Of a DNA stretch of 64,000 bases, positions 19,704 through 29,352 are shown one piece after another. The position numbers and the translations under genes are program-made. Source of the stretch: Peristeroidobacter agariperforans (GTDB lineage: Bacteria > Pseudomonadota > Gammaproteobacteria > Steroidobacterales > Steroidobacteraceae); assembly GCF_004138335.1 (NCBI RefSeq), contig NZ_RYFW01000006.1, positions 62,001 through 126,000 on the forward strand, written 5' to 3'. Position 1 is the first letter of the stretch. Each line of letters begins with the position of its first letter. The notes beneath the pieces were generated by a model. It was not told where the DNA came from, did no database searches, and saw only the letters and a list, made by a program, of their open reading frames with translations.

Positions 19704-20051
19704 ATGAAAGAGCATCGGGCATTGACGCCGCGCCAGGAGGCGCTGGCGGAACGGGCGCTGTTTGGCGCCATCCTGACGTTACGCAGCGTTGAAGAATGCC
19801 GCGCGTTCTTTCGCGACCTGTGTACGCCCGCGGAGCTGCAAGCCCTTGCCGATCGCTGGGCCGTGGTGGCCCTGCTCCAGCAGGGAGTGCCGTACCGGGA
19901 AATTCACAAGCAGACCGGCGTCAGCGTGACCACCATCGGTCGCGTCGCGCGCTACCTGCTCAACGGCAATGGCGGATACACCTTGGCCGCCGAGCGCATG
20001 AAAGATTCCACCGACTCCCGTTCACCCGACTCAGGGCGCGTCCGACCATGA
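19704..20051 (+). CDS. TrpR/YerC-family transcriptional regulator of histidine synthesis
   Basis: Small all-helical repressor, 115 residues. The core reads CTPAELQALADRWAVVALLQ, then GVPYREIHKQTGVSVTTIGR, which is the TrpR-type helix-turn-helix at about residues 57-85. The family is known as YerC/YecD, and related genes head his operons in Xanthomonadales, where the regulator is called HisR. It overlaps hisG by 4 bp (ATGA), and a fitting palindrome lies upstream. Probable role: repression of the his operon in response to histidine; the co-repressor is inferred. Confidence 0.88.
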   Translation: MKEHRALTPRQEALAERALFGAILTLRSVEECRAFFRDLCTPAELQALADRWAVVALLQQGVPYREIHKQTGVSVTTIGRVARYLLNGNGGYTLAAERMKDSTDSRSPDSGRVRP

Positions 20052-20950
20052 TGGACAAAGCAACCCGTCTCAAAGTAGCCCTGCAGAAATCCGGGCGACT
20101 CACCGAAAACTCGCTGGACCTGATGGTCCGCTGCGGCTTGAAGTACAGCCGCGGCAAAGACCAGCTGATGTGCTACGGCGAGAACATGCCGCTCGATCTG
20201 CTGTTCGTGCGCGACGACGACATTCCCGATCTGGTGCAGCAGGACGTCTGCGACCTGGGCATCGTCGGCCTCAACGTGATCGAAGAGAAGCGTCTCGCCT
20301 TCCAGGCGAAAGGCGTGCAGCCGTTGTTCGAACAGCTGATGACGCTCGACTACGGCAAGTGCCGCCTGTCGATCGCCGTGCCGGATGGCGTCGAATACAA
20401 AGACGCGCGCTCCCTGCACGGCAAGCGCATCGCCACGACTTATCCAAACATTCTCGCCCGCTACCTGCGTCAGCGCGATGTGCAGGCTGAGATCGTCACA
20501 CTGTCCGGCGCCGTGGAAATTGCGCCGCGTCTCGGCCGCGCCGATTTCATTTGTGACCTGGTGTCGACGGGCTCGACCTTGCTCGCCAACCATTTGTGGG
20601 AGGCCGAGACCATTCTCGAAAGCCAGGCCGCCATCATCACGACGCCGGTGCCGGTGTCGGCTGAAAAGCAGGACTGGATCCATCGCCTGACGATGCGCAT
20701 CGACGGCGTGCAGCAGGTGAAGGAAAGCAAATACATCATGCTGCACGCGCCGCGCTCGAAGCTTGCCGACATTCGCAAGCTCCTGCCCGGCAGCGAATCG
20801 CCGACCATCGTGCCGCTCGACGGCAATGGCGACAAAGTCGCCGTGCACGCGGTGTGTCGGGAGAACGTGTTCTGGGAGACGCTCGAGAGCCTGAAAGGTG
20901 CCGGCGCGAGCGCGATCCTGGTGTTGCCGGTCGAGAAGATGCTGGCGTGA
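20048..20950 (+). CDS. hisG: ATP phosphoribosyltransferase, long form
   Basis: First and feedback-controlled step of histidine synthesis, joining ATP and PRPP; 300 residues, so the long form that carries its own C-terminal regulatory domain and needs no HisZ. Blocks include RLKVALQKSGRLTENSLDLM, GKRIATTYPNILARYL and the PRPP-binding loop DLVSTGSTLLANHL. The start overlaps the regulator stop as ATGA; a second in-frame ATG follows at 20051. Confidence 0.97.
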   Translation: MMDKATRLKVALQKSGRLTENSLDLMVRCGLKYSRGKDQLMCYGENMPLDLLFVRDDDIPDLVQQDVCDLGIVGLNVIEEKRLAFQAKGVQPLFEQLMTLDYGKCRLSIAVPDGVEYKDARSLHGKRIATTYPNILARYLRQRDVQAEIVTLSGAVEIAPRLGRADFICDLVSTGSTLLANHLWEAETILESQAAIITTPVPVSAEKQDWIHRLTMRIDGVQQVKESKYIMLHAPRSKLADIRKLLPGSESPTIVPLDGNGDKVAVHAVCRENVFWETLESLKGAGASAILVLPVEKMLA

Positions 20951-21035
20951 TGCCGGCGGGGCGGCCGATGCCCGCTCACCGTTGATGTTTGCTTGTCGGC
21001 CGCAGGGCCGACTGACTTAGCCAGAGAGGTTGACC

Positions 21036-22349
21036 GTGAGCTTGTCGATGTTGGAGTGGTCGAGTCTTTCCGCGGATGAACGGCGGGCTGCCTTGCGGCG
21101 CCCGGCGCAGGCGGACACCGACGGCTTGCACCGACGCGTTCGCGAAATCATCGACGAAGTCCGCGCTCGCGGCGATCAAGCACTGCTCGACTTCACCGAA
21201 CGATTCGACGGCGTGAAGTTGCGATCGCTTGAAGTCGACGCCGCCGAATTCGACGCCGCCGAACAAGCGTTGACCGCCGATCAACGCGCGGCGCTCGAGC
21301 GCGCAATCAGTAACGTGCGCCGCTTTCATGAAGCACAGCTCAGCAATCCGCTGCGAATCGAAACGTCGCCGGGCGTGATCTGCGAACGTCACTTCCGGGC
21401 CATCGATGCCGTGGGTTTGTATGTACCCGCGGGCGTCGCTCCCCTGCCCTCGACCGCCGTCATGCTGGCCGTACCGGCAAGCATTGCAGGCTGTACCACT
21501 CGCATCATCTGCACGCCGCCTCGCAAAGACGGCAGCGCCGATCCTGCTGTGTTGTTCGTCGCCAAATTGTGCGGTATCAGCCGTGTGTTCAAGATTGGTG
21601 GCGCGCAGGCCGTCGCCGCCATGGCCTATGGCACCCGGAGCGTCCCCAAGGTCGACAAAGTCTTCGGCCCTGGCAACTCCTGGGTCACCGCTGCAAAGAT
21701 CATCGCGGCGAACGATCCGGATGGCGCCGCCCTGGACCTGCCGGCCGGCCCTTCCGAAGTGCTGGTGATTGCGGACCAGGAGGCCAACGCCGATTTCGTC
21801 GCCGCCGACCTGCTCGCTCAAGCCGAGCACAGCGCCGACGCTCAAGCCATTCTGGTCACGACATCCAGAGCGCTGGCCGAAGCGACCATCGAACAGCTGG
21901 AAGCGCAGATGCGCCGGCTCGGCCGCGAGAGCACGCTGCGCGAATCCATCAATCACGCGCGCCTGTTCATCGTCGACTCGTTGCAGTCTGCATTTGATCT
22001 GAGCAACGCTTACGCGCCCGAGCACTTGATCGTGCAGGTTGCGAAAGCTCGCGACTGGCTGCCGAGCATTCGAAATGCAGGCTCCGTGTTCCTCGGCGCG
22101 TGGACGCCCGAAACCATGGGCGACTACTGCAGCGGCACCAACCACGTGTTGCCCACCTATGGTTTTGCCCGCGCCTACAGCGGACTGTCGCTGGTCGATT
22201 TCCAGAAGCGCATGACGGTGCAGGAACTGAGCGCCGACGGCTTGCGCGATCTCGGTCCGACCGCCGTCACCATCGCCGGCCTCGAAGGCCTCGACGCACA
22301 CGCCAACGCAGTCCAAGTGCGCCTGCGCCAACTCGCGAATCTCTCATGA
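21036..22349 (+). CDS. hisD: Histidinol dehydrogenase
   Basis: Zn-dependent NAD enzyme carrying out the last two oxidations from histidinol to histidine; 437 residues. Conserved blocks are GLYVPAGVAPLPSTAVMLAV, KVDKVFGPGNSWVTAAK, DLPAGPSEVLVIAD, LLAQAEHSADAQ and APEHLIVQ. A GTG at 21036 preceded by AGAGAGG is the best start; a TTG six bases before and an ATG at 21048 are alternatives. It lies 85 bp after hisG, the widest gap in the his operon. Confidence 0.96.
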   Translation: MSLSMLEWSSLSADERRAALRRPAQADTDGLHRRVREIIDEVRARGDQALLDFTERFDGVKLRSLEVDAAEFDAAEQALTADQRAALERAISNVRRFHEAQLSNPLRIETSPGVICERHFRAIDAVGLYVPAGVAPLPSTAVMLAVPASIAGCTTRIICTPPRKDGSADPAVLFVAKLCGISRVFKIGGAQAVAAMAYGTRSVPKVDKVFGPGNSWVTAAKIIAANDPDGAALDLPAGPSEVLVIADQEANADFVAADLLAQAEHSADAQAILVTTSRALAEATIEQLEAQMRRLGRESTLRESINHARLFIVDSLQSAFDLSNAYAPEHLIVQVAKARDWLPSIRNAGSVFLGAWTPETMGDYCSGTNHVLPTYGFARAYSGLSLVDFQKRMTVQELSADGLRDLGPTAVTIAGLEGLDAHANAVQVRLRQLANLS

Positions 22350-23422
22350 ACCCGATCCTGAATCTCGCTCGGCCCGACATCCTGTCGCTACAGCCCTATC
22401 AACACGCGGCGTGGGAGCCCACGCTCGAGCGCATGCACGCCAACGAAATGCCGTGGCGTGCGCAAGGCGATGCGTCGCATGCCGGCCTCAACCGTTATCC
22501 CGAACCGCAGCCCGACGAACTGATCGAACATCTCGCCAGGCTGTACGGCACAGCGCCGAAGAATGTGATCGCCGGACGCGGCAGCGACGAAGGCATCGAC
22601 CTGCTCGTTCGCGCTTTCTGTCGCGCAGGCGAAGACAGCGTGCTGATCTGCCCGCCGACTTTCGGCATGTACAAAGTATCGGCGCGCATTCAGGGCGCGG
22701 GCGTCATCGAAGTGCCGCTCGTCAAAGAGCGCGGCTTCGAGTTGGACGTGCAAGCTGTGCTCGCCGCGTGGCGTGAGAACGTCAAGCTCGTCTTCATTTG
22801 CACGCCGAACAATCCGACCGGCAATCTGCTCGACCGCGCCTCGGTCGAAGTCCTGTGCGCGCACCTGAGTGACAAGGCACTGGTGGTTGTTGACGAGGCC
22901 TACATCGAGTTCGCCAATGCCCCCAGCATGGTGCGGGAGCTGGAGCGCTTCCCGAACCTCGTGATCCTTCGCACGCTGTCGAAGGCTTACGCATTGGCCG
23001 GCGCTCGCTGTGGCGCCCTGATCGCGCACGAAGACATCATCAGCCTGCTCGCTCGCGTGATTACCCCCTACGCGCTGCCGACGCACACCATCGACTCCGT
23101 GCTGCACTTGACTGACGAGGAGCATGTCGCCGAGTCGAAGCAGCGCATCGAGCTCATCTTGACCGAGCGAGCGCGCGTCTCTGAGGCGCTTGCCTCGTTG
23201 CCATTGGTTCGCGAGGTGTGGCCCAGCGATTCGAATTTCATCCTGGTCGACTGCAACGATGCAGATGCCGTTCTGCGTGCAGCGGTCTCGGCAGGGTTGA
23301 TCATTCGCGATCCACGCTCGCAACCCGGCCTCGGCAGCAGCCTGCGTATTTCCATCGGCACACCCGATCAGAATGACCGGCTCATTCGCGGGGTCAAGCA
23401 GGCTTCGGGAGGTCTCGCATGA
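22346..23422 (+). CDS. hisC: Histidinol-phosphate aminotransferase
   Basis: PLP aminotransferase converting imidazole-acetol phosphate to histidinol phosphate; 358 residues. Blocks include [38 protein letters not shown] and the PLP lysine in [16 protein letters not shown]. The ATG overlaps the hisD stop by 4 bp, and its own stop overlaps hisB by 4 bp. An open extension upstream inside hisD is a frame artefact. Confidence 0.96.
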   Translation: MNPILNLARPDILSLQPYQHAAWEPTLERMHANEMPWRAQGDASHAGLNRYPEPQPDELIEHLARLYGTAPKNVIAGRGSDEGIDLLVRAFCRAGEDSVLICPPTFGMYKVSARIQGAGVIEVPLVKERGFELDVQAVLAAWRENVKLVFICTPNNPTGNLLDRASVEVLCAHLSDKALVVVDEAYIEFANAPSMVRELERFPNLVILRTLSKAYALAGARCGALIAHEDIISLLARVITPYALPTHTIDSVLHLTDEEHVAESKQRIELILTERARVSEALASLPLVREVWPSDSNFILVDCNDADAVLRAAVSAGLIIRDPRSQPGLGSSLRISIGTPDQNDRLIRGVKQASGGLA

Positions 23423-24495
23423 GCGGCCAGCGCGTCTTGTTCATCGACCGCGACGGCACGATTATCACCGAGCCGGCGGACAAACAGATCGACAGCCTGC
23501 AGAAGTTCCGGCTGGTGCCGGACGTGATCGCGGGGCTGCAGCGTCTGCGCGATGCCGGCTACACGCTGGTGATGGTGAGCAATCAAGACGGCCTCGGTAC
23601 CGAGAGCTTCCCCGAGCCCACCTTCCGCGAGCCGCACGAGTTCCTTCGCGAGTTGCTGCAGTCACAGGGCATCACGTTTGCCGAGGAATTCATTTGCCCG
23701 CACAAGCCGGCGGACAACTGCCATTGCCGCAAGCCAAAGACCGGGTTGCTCGATGATTACTTGAAGAGCCATCCCATCGATCGTGAGCACAGCTATGTCA
23801 TCGGCGACCGGGAAACCGATCTGCAGCTGGCGCAGAATCTGGGCATCCAAGGCATCCGTGTGCGCACGGAAGAAACACCCGGCGATACCTGGCCGCAGAT
23901 CGCTGCTCGCCTGACTGCGCGGGCGCGTGTCGCGAACGTGGTGCGCAAGACGAAAGAAACGGACATCAAGGTCGAAGTAAATCTGGACCGCGAGTCGCCC
24001 ATCCATATCGAGACGGGCCTCGGCTTCTTCGATCACATGCTCGAACAGATTGCGAAGCACGGCGGCTTCTCGCTGCAGCTCATCTGCAAGGGCGACCTGC
24101 ACATCGATGAGCACCACACGGTCGAAGACTGTGCGCTCGCTCTTGGCCAGGCGTTGAAACAAGCGCTCGGCGACAAGCGCGGCATTCATCGCTATGGCTT
24201 CCTGCTACCCATGGACGAAGCCCTCGCCCAGGTCGCCATCGATCTTTCGGGTCGTCCCTACTTCGTGTTCGAAGGTCAGTTCGGTCGCGACACCGTCGGC
24301 CAGCTGCCCACCGAGCTCGTGCCGCACTTCTTCCGCTCGCTGGCGGAAACCTTGGGCGCGGCGATCAATCTGAAGGTTCAGGGCGAGAACACTCATCACA
24401 TGATCGAAGCCTGTTTCAAGGGCGTCGGTCGTACATTGCGCCAGGCGTTTCGTATCACGGACACGGAACTGCCGAGCACCAAGGGCACGTTGTAA
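23419..24495 (+). CDS. hisB: Bifunctional histidinol-phosphatase / imidazoleglycerol-phosphate dehydratase
   Basis: 358 residues with two domains. Residues 1-165 are a HAD phosphatase: [13 protein letters not shown] at the N terminus, the Zn-loop region [15 protein letters not shown] and the motif [11 protein letters not shown]. Residues about 170-358 are the dehydratase, with [33 protein letters not shown] and the C-terminal [15 protein letters not shown] with metal-binding His residues. The fused form is typical of gammaproteobacteria. It overlaps hisC by 4 bp and hisH by one base. Confidence 0.97.
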   Translation: MSGQRVLFIDRDGTIITEPADKQIDSLQKFRLVPDVIAGLQRLRDAGYTLVMVSNQDGLGTESFPEPTFREPHEFLRELLQSQGITFAEEFICPHKPADNCHCRKPKTGLLDDYLKSHPIDREHSYVIGDRETDLQLAQNLGIQGIRVRTEETPGDTWPQIAARLTARARVANVVRKTKETDIKVEVNLDRESPIHIETGLGFFDHMLEQIAKHGGFSLQLICKGDLHIDEHHTVEDCALALGQALKQALGDKRGIHRYGFLLPMDEALAQVAIDLSGRPYFVFEGQFGRDTVGQLPTELVPHFFRSLAETLGAAINLKVQGENTHHMIEACFKGVGRTLRQAFRITDTELPSTKGTL

Positions 24496-25100
24496 TGCAG
24501 CTCGCGATCATCGACAGTGGCGGCGCCAACATCGCCTCCCTCCGCTACGCCATCGATCGACTCGGCATGGCCTCGGAGCTCACGACCGATCCGGACAAGG
24601 TGCGCGCCGCCTCGCACGTGATTCTGCCGGGCGTCGGCGCCGCGGCCGATTGCATGAGCCGCCTGCAGAAAACGCCCGGCCTGGTCGAAACCATTCGCAA
24701 ACTGCGACAGCCCATGCTCGGCATCTGCGTCGGCATGCAGCTGTTGTTCGAATCCTCGGAAGAAGGCGAAGTGCCCTGCCTCGGCTTGCTGCCCGGACGC
24801 GTGCGTCGCTTCGCCGATCGTGACGATCTGCCCGTCCCGCACATGGGCTGGAATCAGCTGGAGTTCGAGCCGGGGTCGCCGCTGCTGAAGGACATCCAGC
24901 CGGGCGACCATGTTTATTTCGTGCACAGCTATTCGGCGCCGGTCAGCCCGCTGACGGTCGCATCCGCCACCTACGGCGAGCAGTTCTCTGCACTGGTCCA
25001 AAGCGGCAACGTGTTCGGCGCCCAGTTCCACCCGGAACGCTCGGCGCGCATCGGCTCGTTGCTGCTGCGTAATTTCCTGCAATTGCAACAGACTCAATAA
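24495..25100 (+). CDS. hisH: Imidazole glycerol phosphate synthase, glutaminase subunit
   Basis: Class I glutamine amidotransferase, 201 residues, supplying ammonia to HisF. The nucleophile Cys is in PMLGICVGMQLLFESSEEG, and the catalytic His and Glu are in FGAQFHPERSARIG. Starts on the last base of the hisB stop (TAATG). Confidence 0.97.
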   Translation: MQLAIIDSGGANIASLRYAIDRLGMASELTTDPDKVRAASHVILPGVGAAADCMSRLQKTPGLVETIRKLRQPMLGICVGMQLLFESSEEGEVPCLGLLPGRVRRFADRDDLPVPHMGWNQLEFEPGSPLLKDIQPGDHVYFVHSYSAPVSPLTVASATYGEQFSALVQSGNVFGAQFHPERSARIGSLLLRNFLQLQQTQ

Positions 25101-25106
25101 ACACCC

Positions 25107-25865
25107 ATGGAGCTGATTCCCGCCATCGATCTCAAGGACGGCCGTTGTGTCCGCCTGTTCAAGGGCGACTTTGCCGCCGAGACGGTGTATTCGAATGATC
25201 CGGCCGAAATTCTGGCCCGCTATCGCGCCTTCGGCGCGCGACGCATCCACGTCGTCGATCTCGACGGCGCGAAGGACGGCACGCAAGCGAATCGCGATGT
25301 CATCGTGAAGTTTGCCGGCGACCGTTCGCTCAAGCTGCAAGTCGGCGGCGGCCTGCGCTCGCTGGAGCGCGTCAAAGCGCTGTTGGATGCCGGCGTGGAA
25401 CGCGCCGTCATCGGCAGTGTTGCCATCAATTCACCCGATGTCGTGATTTCCTGGCTGTCGGAAGTCGACCCGACGCGTATCGTGCTCGCATTGGATGTGC
25501 GATTGGATGAGTCCGGCATGCCGATGCTCACCACACACGGCTGGCAGCAAACGAGCAGCGTGAATTTGTGGAGCCTGGTCGAACGTTTCGTGCGCTCCGG
25601 CATCGCTCACGTACTGTGCACCGATGTCGCGCGAGACGGCGCGCTCACCGGCCCGAACTTCGAGCTGTACGCGGACGCGGTACGAAGATTTCCCGAGCTG
25701 CAGTGGCAAGCATCCGGCGGTGTCGCCACCGCGCGTGACTTGATCGCCCTGCGCGAATGCGGCGTCGCTGCCGTGATCAGCGGCAAAGCGCTGCTGGAAA
25801 ACAAGATTTCACCTGAGGAGTTGCGGCCATTCTTGCCAAACGCATCATCCCCTGTCTCGATGTAA
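25107..25865 (+). CDS. hisA: ProFAR isomerase
   Basis: TIM-barrel enzyme that isomerises ProFAR to PRFAR; 252 residues. [19 protein letters not shown] carries the catalytic Asp near the N terminus, and [18 protein letters not shown] carries the second catalytic Asp. The phosphate-binding segments [11 protein letters not shown] and [12 protein letters not shown] are in place. It begins 6 bp after hisH, and its 3' end overlaps the true start of hisF by 37 bp. Confidence 0.97.
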   Translation: MELIPAIDLKDGRCVRLFKGDFAAETVYSNDPAEILARYRAFGARRIHVVDLDGAKDGTQANRDVIVKFAGDRSLKLQVGGGLRSLERVKALLDAGVERAVIGSVAINSPDVVISWLSEVDPTRIVLALDVRLDESGMPMLTTHGWQQTSSVNLWSLVERFVRSGIAHVLCTDVARDGALTGPNFELYADAVRRFPELQWQASGGVATARDLIALRECGVAAVISGKALLENKISPEELRPFLPNASSPVSM

Positions 25866-26596
25866 GAGACGGGCAGGTCGTCAAGGGGGTGCGCTTCCGC
25901 GATCACGTGGTCGTGGGCGACATCCTCGAGCTGGCGCAGCGTTATCGTGACGAAGGTGCCGATGAGCTGGTGTTCTACGACATCACCGCGAGCCCGGACG
26001 GACGCACGGTGGATCGCAGCTGGATCCGCCGCATCGCGCGCATTCTGGATATTCCTTTTTGCGTGGCGGGCGGCATTCGCAGCGTCGCCGACGCCGAAGA
26101 GGTTCTAGGCGAAGGTGCGGAGAAGGTGTCGATCAACTCCCCTGCCCTGGCCGACCCTGAATTGATCAGCCGGCTCAGCGCGCGCTTTGGCGCGCAGTGT
26201 GTGGTCGTCGGCATCGATAGCCAGACGGTCGACGGCGTCTATCAGGTCTATCAATTCACCGGCGATCCGGAACGCACGCGCAATACCGCACGCAAGACGT
26301 TGGATTGGGTGCGCGAGGTGCAAGAACGCGGCGCGGGTGAGATCGTGCTCAACTGCATGGCAAGCGACGGCGTGCGCAAGGGCTATGACATCGCTCAGCT
26401 CAGTGCCGTGCGCGCTCAGTGTCGCGTGCCATTGATCGCATCAGGTGGTGCGGGCTCGAAGGAACATTTCGCCACGGTGTTCAATGAAGCGCGAGTTGAT
26501 GGCGCGTTGGCGGCGAGCGTGTTCCACACCGGTGCGTTACCGATTCCGGACCTGAAGAGCTACTTGCGCGATACCGACATCGAGGTGCGGCCATGA
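25829..26596 (+). CDS. hisF: Imidazole glycerol phosphate synthase, cyclase subunit, with ATT start
   Basis: TIM-barrel cyclase, 255 residues if started at ATT 25829. Catalytic Asp11 is in [17 protein letters not shown] and the second Asp in [14 protein letters not shown]. In this frame a TGA lies at 25814, and no ATG, GTG or TTG occurs until GTG at 25889, which would delete the first beta strand with Asp11. The codons from ATT read (M)[11 protein letters not shown], the normal HisF N terminus, and GGAG lies 8 bases before the ATT. A rare AUU start is therefore the best reading; a sequencing error is the alternative. Confidence 0.9.
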   Translation: MLAKRIIPCLDVRDGQVVKGVRFRDHVVVGDILELAQRYRDEGADELVFYDITASPDGRTVDRSWIRRIARILDIPFCVAGGIRSVADAEEVLGEGAEKVSINSPALADPELISRLSARFGAQCVVVGIDSQTVDGVYQVYQFTGDPERTRNTARKTLDWVREVQERGAGEIVLNCMASDGVRKGYDIAQLSAVRAQCRVPLIASGGAGSKEHFATVFNEARVDGALAASVFHTGALPIPDLKSYLRDTDIEVRP

Positions 26597-27222
26597 GGCT
26601 CGACCAGATCGAATCGTTCGACTGGAGCAAAGGCGACGGCCTGCTGCCTGCCGTCGTGCAGGACGCCACCAATGGCAAAGTGCTCATGCTCGGTTACATG
26701 AACCGCGAGGCGCTGCGCAAGACGCTCGGCGAAAAGCGCGTGACGTTTTACAGCCGGAGCAAGCAGCGGCTGTGGACCAAGGGCGAGACCTCCAGCAACT
26801 TTCTGCACCTGGTCGATGCCGCCATCGACTGCGACAACGATACGCTATTGATCACGGCCCGGCCCGATGGCCCGACGTGCCACAACGGCATGGATAGTTG
26901 TTTTGGAGATGACATCGGCACGACGGCAACTCGGCTCGCCTTCCTCTCCCGGCTCGAGTCGGTGATCGAGAAACGCGTGAGCGAGCGGCCTGAGGGCAGC
27001 TACACCGCGCGCCTGTGGGCCGATGGTCCAACTCGCATGGCTCAGAAGGTCGGCGAAGAAGGTGTCGAGGTTGCGCTCGCGGCAGTGACCCAGAGCGACG
27101 ACAAGCTCGTCGGAGAAGCCGCCGATCTACTGTTTCACCTGACGCTGCTGTTGAAGAGTCGTCAACTGTCCTTGGGCCACGTGGTCACAGAACTGGAACG
27201 GCGCCACACCGCCAAGAAGTAA
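26593..27222 (+). CDS. hisI: Bifunctional phosphoribosyl-AMP cyclohydrolase / phosphoribosyl-ATP pyrophosphatase
   Basis: Steps 2 and 3 of histidine synthesis in one 209-residue protein. The HisI half (residues 1-115) has [14 protein letters not shown], the Zn site in [11 protein letters not shown] and [12 protein letters not shown]. The HisE half (about 120-209) has [16 protein letters not shown] and [13 protein letters not shown]. Its start overlaps hisF by 4 bp. It is the last gene of the his operon. Confidence 0.97.
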   Translation: MRLDQIESFDWSKGDGLLPAVVQDATNGKVLMLGYMNREALRKTLGEKRVTFYSRSKQRLWTKGETSSNFLHLVDAAIDCDNDTLLITARPDGPTCHNGMDSCFGDDIGTTATRLAFLSRLESVIEKRVSERPEGSYTARLWADGPTRMAQKVGEEGVEVALAAVTQSDDKLVGEAADLLFHLTLLLKSRQLSLGHVVTELERRHTAKK

Positions 27223-27290
27223 GTTCAACAACGACTTGAGAGCTGCGAAAGTCAGCACTGCGCCCCGTCGCTCGCCATTCTCAAATATAT

Positions 27291-27321
27291 GTGCGCCGGC
27301 CTGCCTCCGGTCGCGGCGCAC
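27291..27321 (+). other. Stem-loop after the his operon
   Basis: GTGCGCCG and CGGCGCAC form a perfect 8-bp stem 69 bp after hisI, without a T run. The rest of the 237-bp spacer 27223-27459 holds a second imperfect hairpin at about 27333-27356 and two similar ATATGTGC segments. No promoter is convincing. It may stabilise or end the his mRNA. Confidence 0.4.
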
Positions 27322-27459
27322 CATCGGCTAGCACTTCTCCCGTGGGGCGCGGGAAGCATATGTGCCCGGTCTACCAGGGGCGTGGAACCGTGTGGCACAT
27401 AACCGTTCTCATGGCGTGCCGTCAGGCACTCGAGGACGCGGGCGGAGAACAACAATCGC

Positions 27460-28257
27460 ATGCTTTCGTACACGGCCCGGCCGGAGCCCTCGCCCCTATC
27501 GATCTGGATGGAACAAATCACTCCGTGCGCCGGGGAGCTCGCGTGGTGTCATTCCACCGATGCCTACCGGCTTCAGAAGATCATTCGTCGCGGCGAGCTA
27601 CGCTCGCCAACTCCCTGCAAAGTGTTTGGGGAGCCACTCTCTTATTTTTGCTACGGCAGACCCGCCTACAAGAAGGCTTCCTCAACGTCGATACGAACGA
27701 CGGGGTGTGCCCCGGTGGCAATCCTGATGTCATCCGAACTCCTGAAATGGCGCAAGCGGGTGTTTCCTTTCGATAGCGGAGGGTTCGTTCAAGGACGATA
27801 CAGCGCATGGCTGCACAGGTCGATGGAGCTTCACGAGTTCGACATCACCCGGTTGCCCGACTGCGCCCGGCGGTTCGTGCCCTCCTTCTACGCCACCCAT
27901 CTCGATTATCTGACGCTGCAACCCCGCCGCCCGACCATTCCCTATGCCGACTTCTATCAAGTCGAGGCGTTGGTCGCGATGCTGACCGATACCGACGCAT
28001 CCAAGGCCGACGACCGCCGCTTCATCGTCGAGCTGCAAGTCGAGCAGCCCATTCCATTCGAATGGCCGTTCGTGCGCGGCCTGATCCTGCCACAACAGCT
28101 TCGGGCGACATCCTTCGTCTCAACGTTCCTGAAGGGCCCGGGCCGCGGGGTGAAGGTTCGCTATTTTCATTGTTCGCCAAACAAAGTTGCCCTCGAATAT
28201 CAAGGGCTGCTCGAACACCTCGCTCTGCAACTGCAAAAAGAGTGGAGGATGCTATGA
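27460..28257 (+). CDS. Unrecognised protein, co-translated with a FecR-like gene
   Basis: 265 residues, no signal peptide or membrane segment, so cytoplasmic. I do not recognise the family. Visible features are an N-terminal block WCHSTDAYRLQKIIRRGELR (residues 29-48), then SYFCYGRPAYKK (61-72), a PVAIL strand (85-89) and a mostly alpha/beta remainder ending in a charged helix. The early H-S-T followed by a Y-GRPAY segment is faintly reminiscent of ADP-ribosyltransferase-fold proteins such as DarT-like toxins, but this is only an impression. Its stop overlaps the next ATG (ATGA), so the two products are made together. ATG 27508 is an alternative start. Confidence 0.65.
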   Translation: MLSYTARPEPSPLSIWMEQITPCAGELAWCHSTDAYRLQKIIRRGELRSPTPCKVFGEPLSYFCYGRPAYKKASSTSIRTTGCAPVAILMSSELLKWRKRVFPFDSGGFVQGRYSAWLHRSMELHEFDITRLPDCARRFVPSFYATHLDYLTLQPRRPTIPYADFYQVEALVAMLTDTDASKADDRRFIVELQVEQPIPFEWPFVRGLILPQQLRATSFVSTFLKGPGRGVKVRYFHCSPNKVALEYQGLLEHLALQLQKEWRML

Positions 28258-29345
28258 AGGATCAAAGCGGCGTCCTGATCGGCGTCTGTCGGCCCCTGCC
28301 CGACGTCCTCGGCTTTGTCACGCCCGTTTTCCGCGATCGCGCCGGGGAGCCTGTCGCCCAGATCGTAGAGAACGGTCGCATCGTACGCTTCGTGGAACTG
28401 GATCTCGGCGAAGAGTTCGTGCCGTTGAAAAGCTTTGCCAGCGTGAGTGTCGGAGAACCTGCGCTCTACGGGATGGAGTTCGAAGACTGCATCTGCGTGG
28501 GGTCACCGGGCGTGTCGGACTGGTCAGACGAGGATGCTCTCAAAACCGCCTTTGAAAACAGCCGTCATGACAAATCGACCGGGCTTCTGACATTTCCACA
28601 CCCCCAGACGCGCAAACGGAATCTCCGCATGGCGCTGGCAGCGTGCGTTGCCCTGCTGGCCTTCGGGTTGGCCTTCGTGGTGCAGGATTACCTGAAATCC
28701 AATCGGGTGATCGCAACGGACGAGAGACAGCTGGATCACAGCACGCTGCGTGACGGCACCGTCGTGCATCTCGGTGCTCTGACACAAATCAAGGTCGACT
28801 ACGTCGATGCGGCGCGCATCGTGTATGTGCACAAAGGCGATGTGGTGTTCGATGTGGCGAAGGATCGGCAGCGTCCGTTCATCGCGCGAACGGATTTGGT
28901 CGACATCACGGCGGTAGGCACGAGGTTCGGGGTCTCTGTCGACTCCGGGGTGACCACCACAGTGGCCGAAGGATCCGTGACAGTAACGCGCCGTGGAAGC
29001 GCTAGTGGCCTTGTCAGGTTGCTGAAGGCGGGCGAGGAACTGCGTGTGCCGGCAAACCCATCCACTTCATTACGGGTTGAGCCTGCGAACGCGGAACGCA
29101 AGCTGCAATGGGCGACGGGCTGGCTGGATCTCAGTGGTTTGACGGTGGCTCAGGGCATCGAGCAGCTCAACCTTCGCAATCGGATGCAGATCCAGGCGGA
29201 CAGTCCCACCATCAGCGAGCAGGTCGTCGATGTCGCGCTAGTGAAGGTCGACTCGCCGAAGCGGTACGCCAAGGCAGTCGCCGACGAACTGGGCGTCCGA
29301 ATGACGATCGATGAGGAAAACGGCGTGATCCGGCTCTCGGAATAA
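28254..29345 (+). CDS. FecR-like transmembrane signalling protein with unusual N-terminal domain
   Basis: 363 residues. One membrane span (about 125-145, MALAACVALLAFGLAFVVQ) separates a cytoplasmic N-terminal part from a periplasmic FecR domain (about 155-255, with LRDGTVVHLGALTQIKV and DITAVGTRFGVSVD) and a C-terminal STN/DUF4974-like region (285-360). FecR proteins normally begin with a short DUF4880 anti-sigma segment; here about 110 residues of different sequence (GVLIGVCRPLPDVLGFVTP onwards) take its place. No ECF sigma gene is adjacent. A GTGGAGG ribosome site precedes the ATG at 28254. Expected to relay a signal from the receptor encoded next. Confidence 0.82.
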   Translation: MKDQSGVLIGVCRPLPDVLGFVTPVFRDRAGEPVAQIVENGRIVRFVELDLGEEFVPLKSFASVSVGEPALYGMEFEDCICVGSPGVSDWSDEDALKTAFENSRHDKSTGLLTFPHPQTRKRNLRMALAACVALLAFGLAFVVQDYLKSNRVIATDERQLDHSTLRDGTVVHLGALTQIKVDYVDAARIVYVHKGDVVFDVAKDRQRPFIARTDLVDITAVGTRFGVSVDSGVTTTVAEGSVTVTRRGSASGLVRLLKAGEELRVPANPSTSLRVEPANAERKLQWATGWLDLSGLTVAQGIEQLNLRNRMQIQADSPTISEQVVDVALVKVDSPKRYAKAVADELGVRMTIDEENGVIRLSE

Positions 29346-29352
29346 ATTCCCC

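Noticed and set aside
27335-27430. A sigma-54 promoter (TGGCAC at about 27391) before the unrecognised gene
   Set aside because: The matching GC-containing -12 element is missing at the required spacing.
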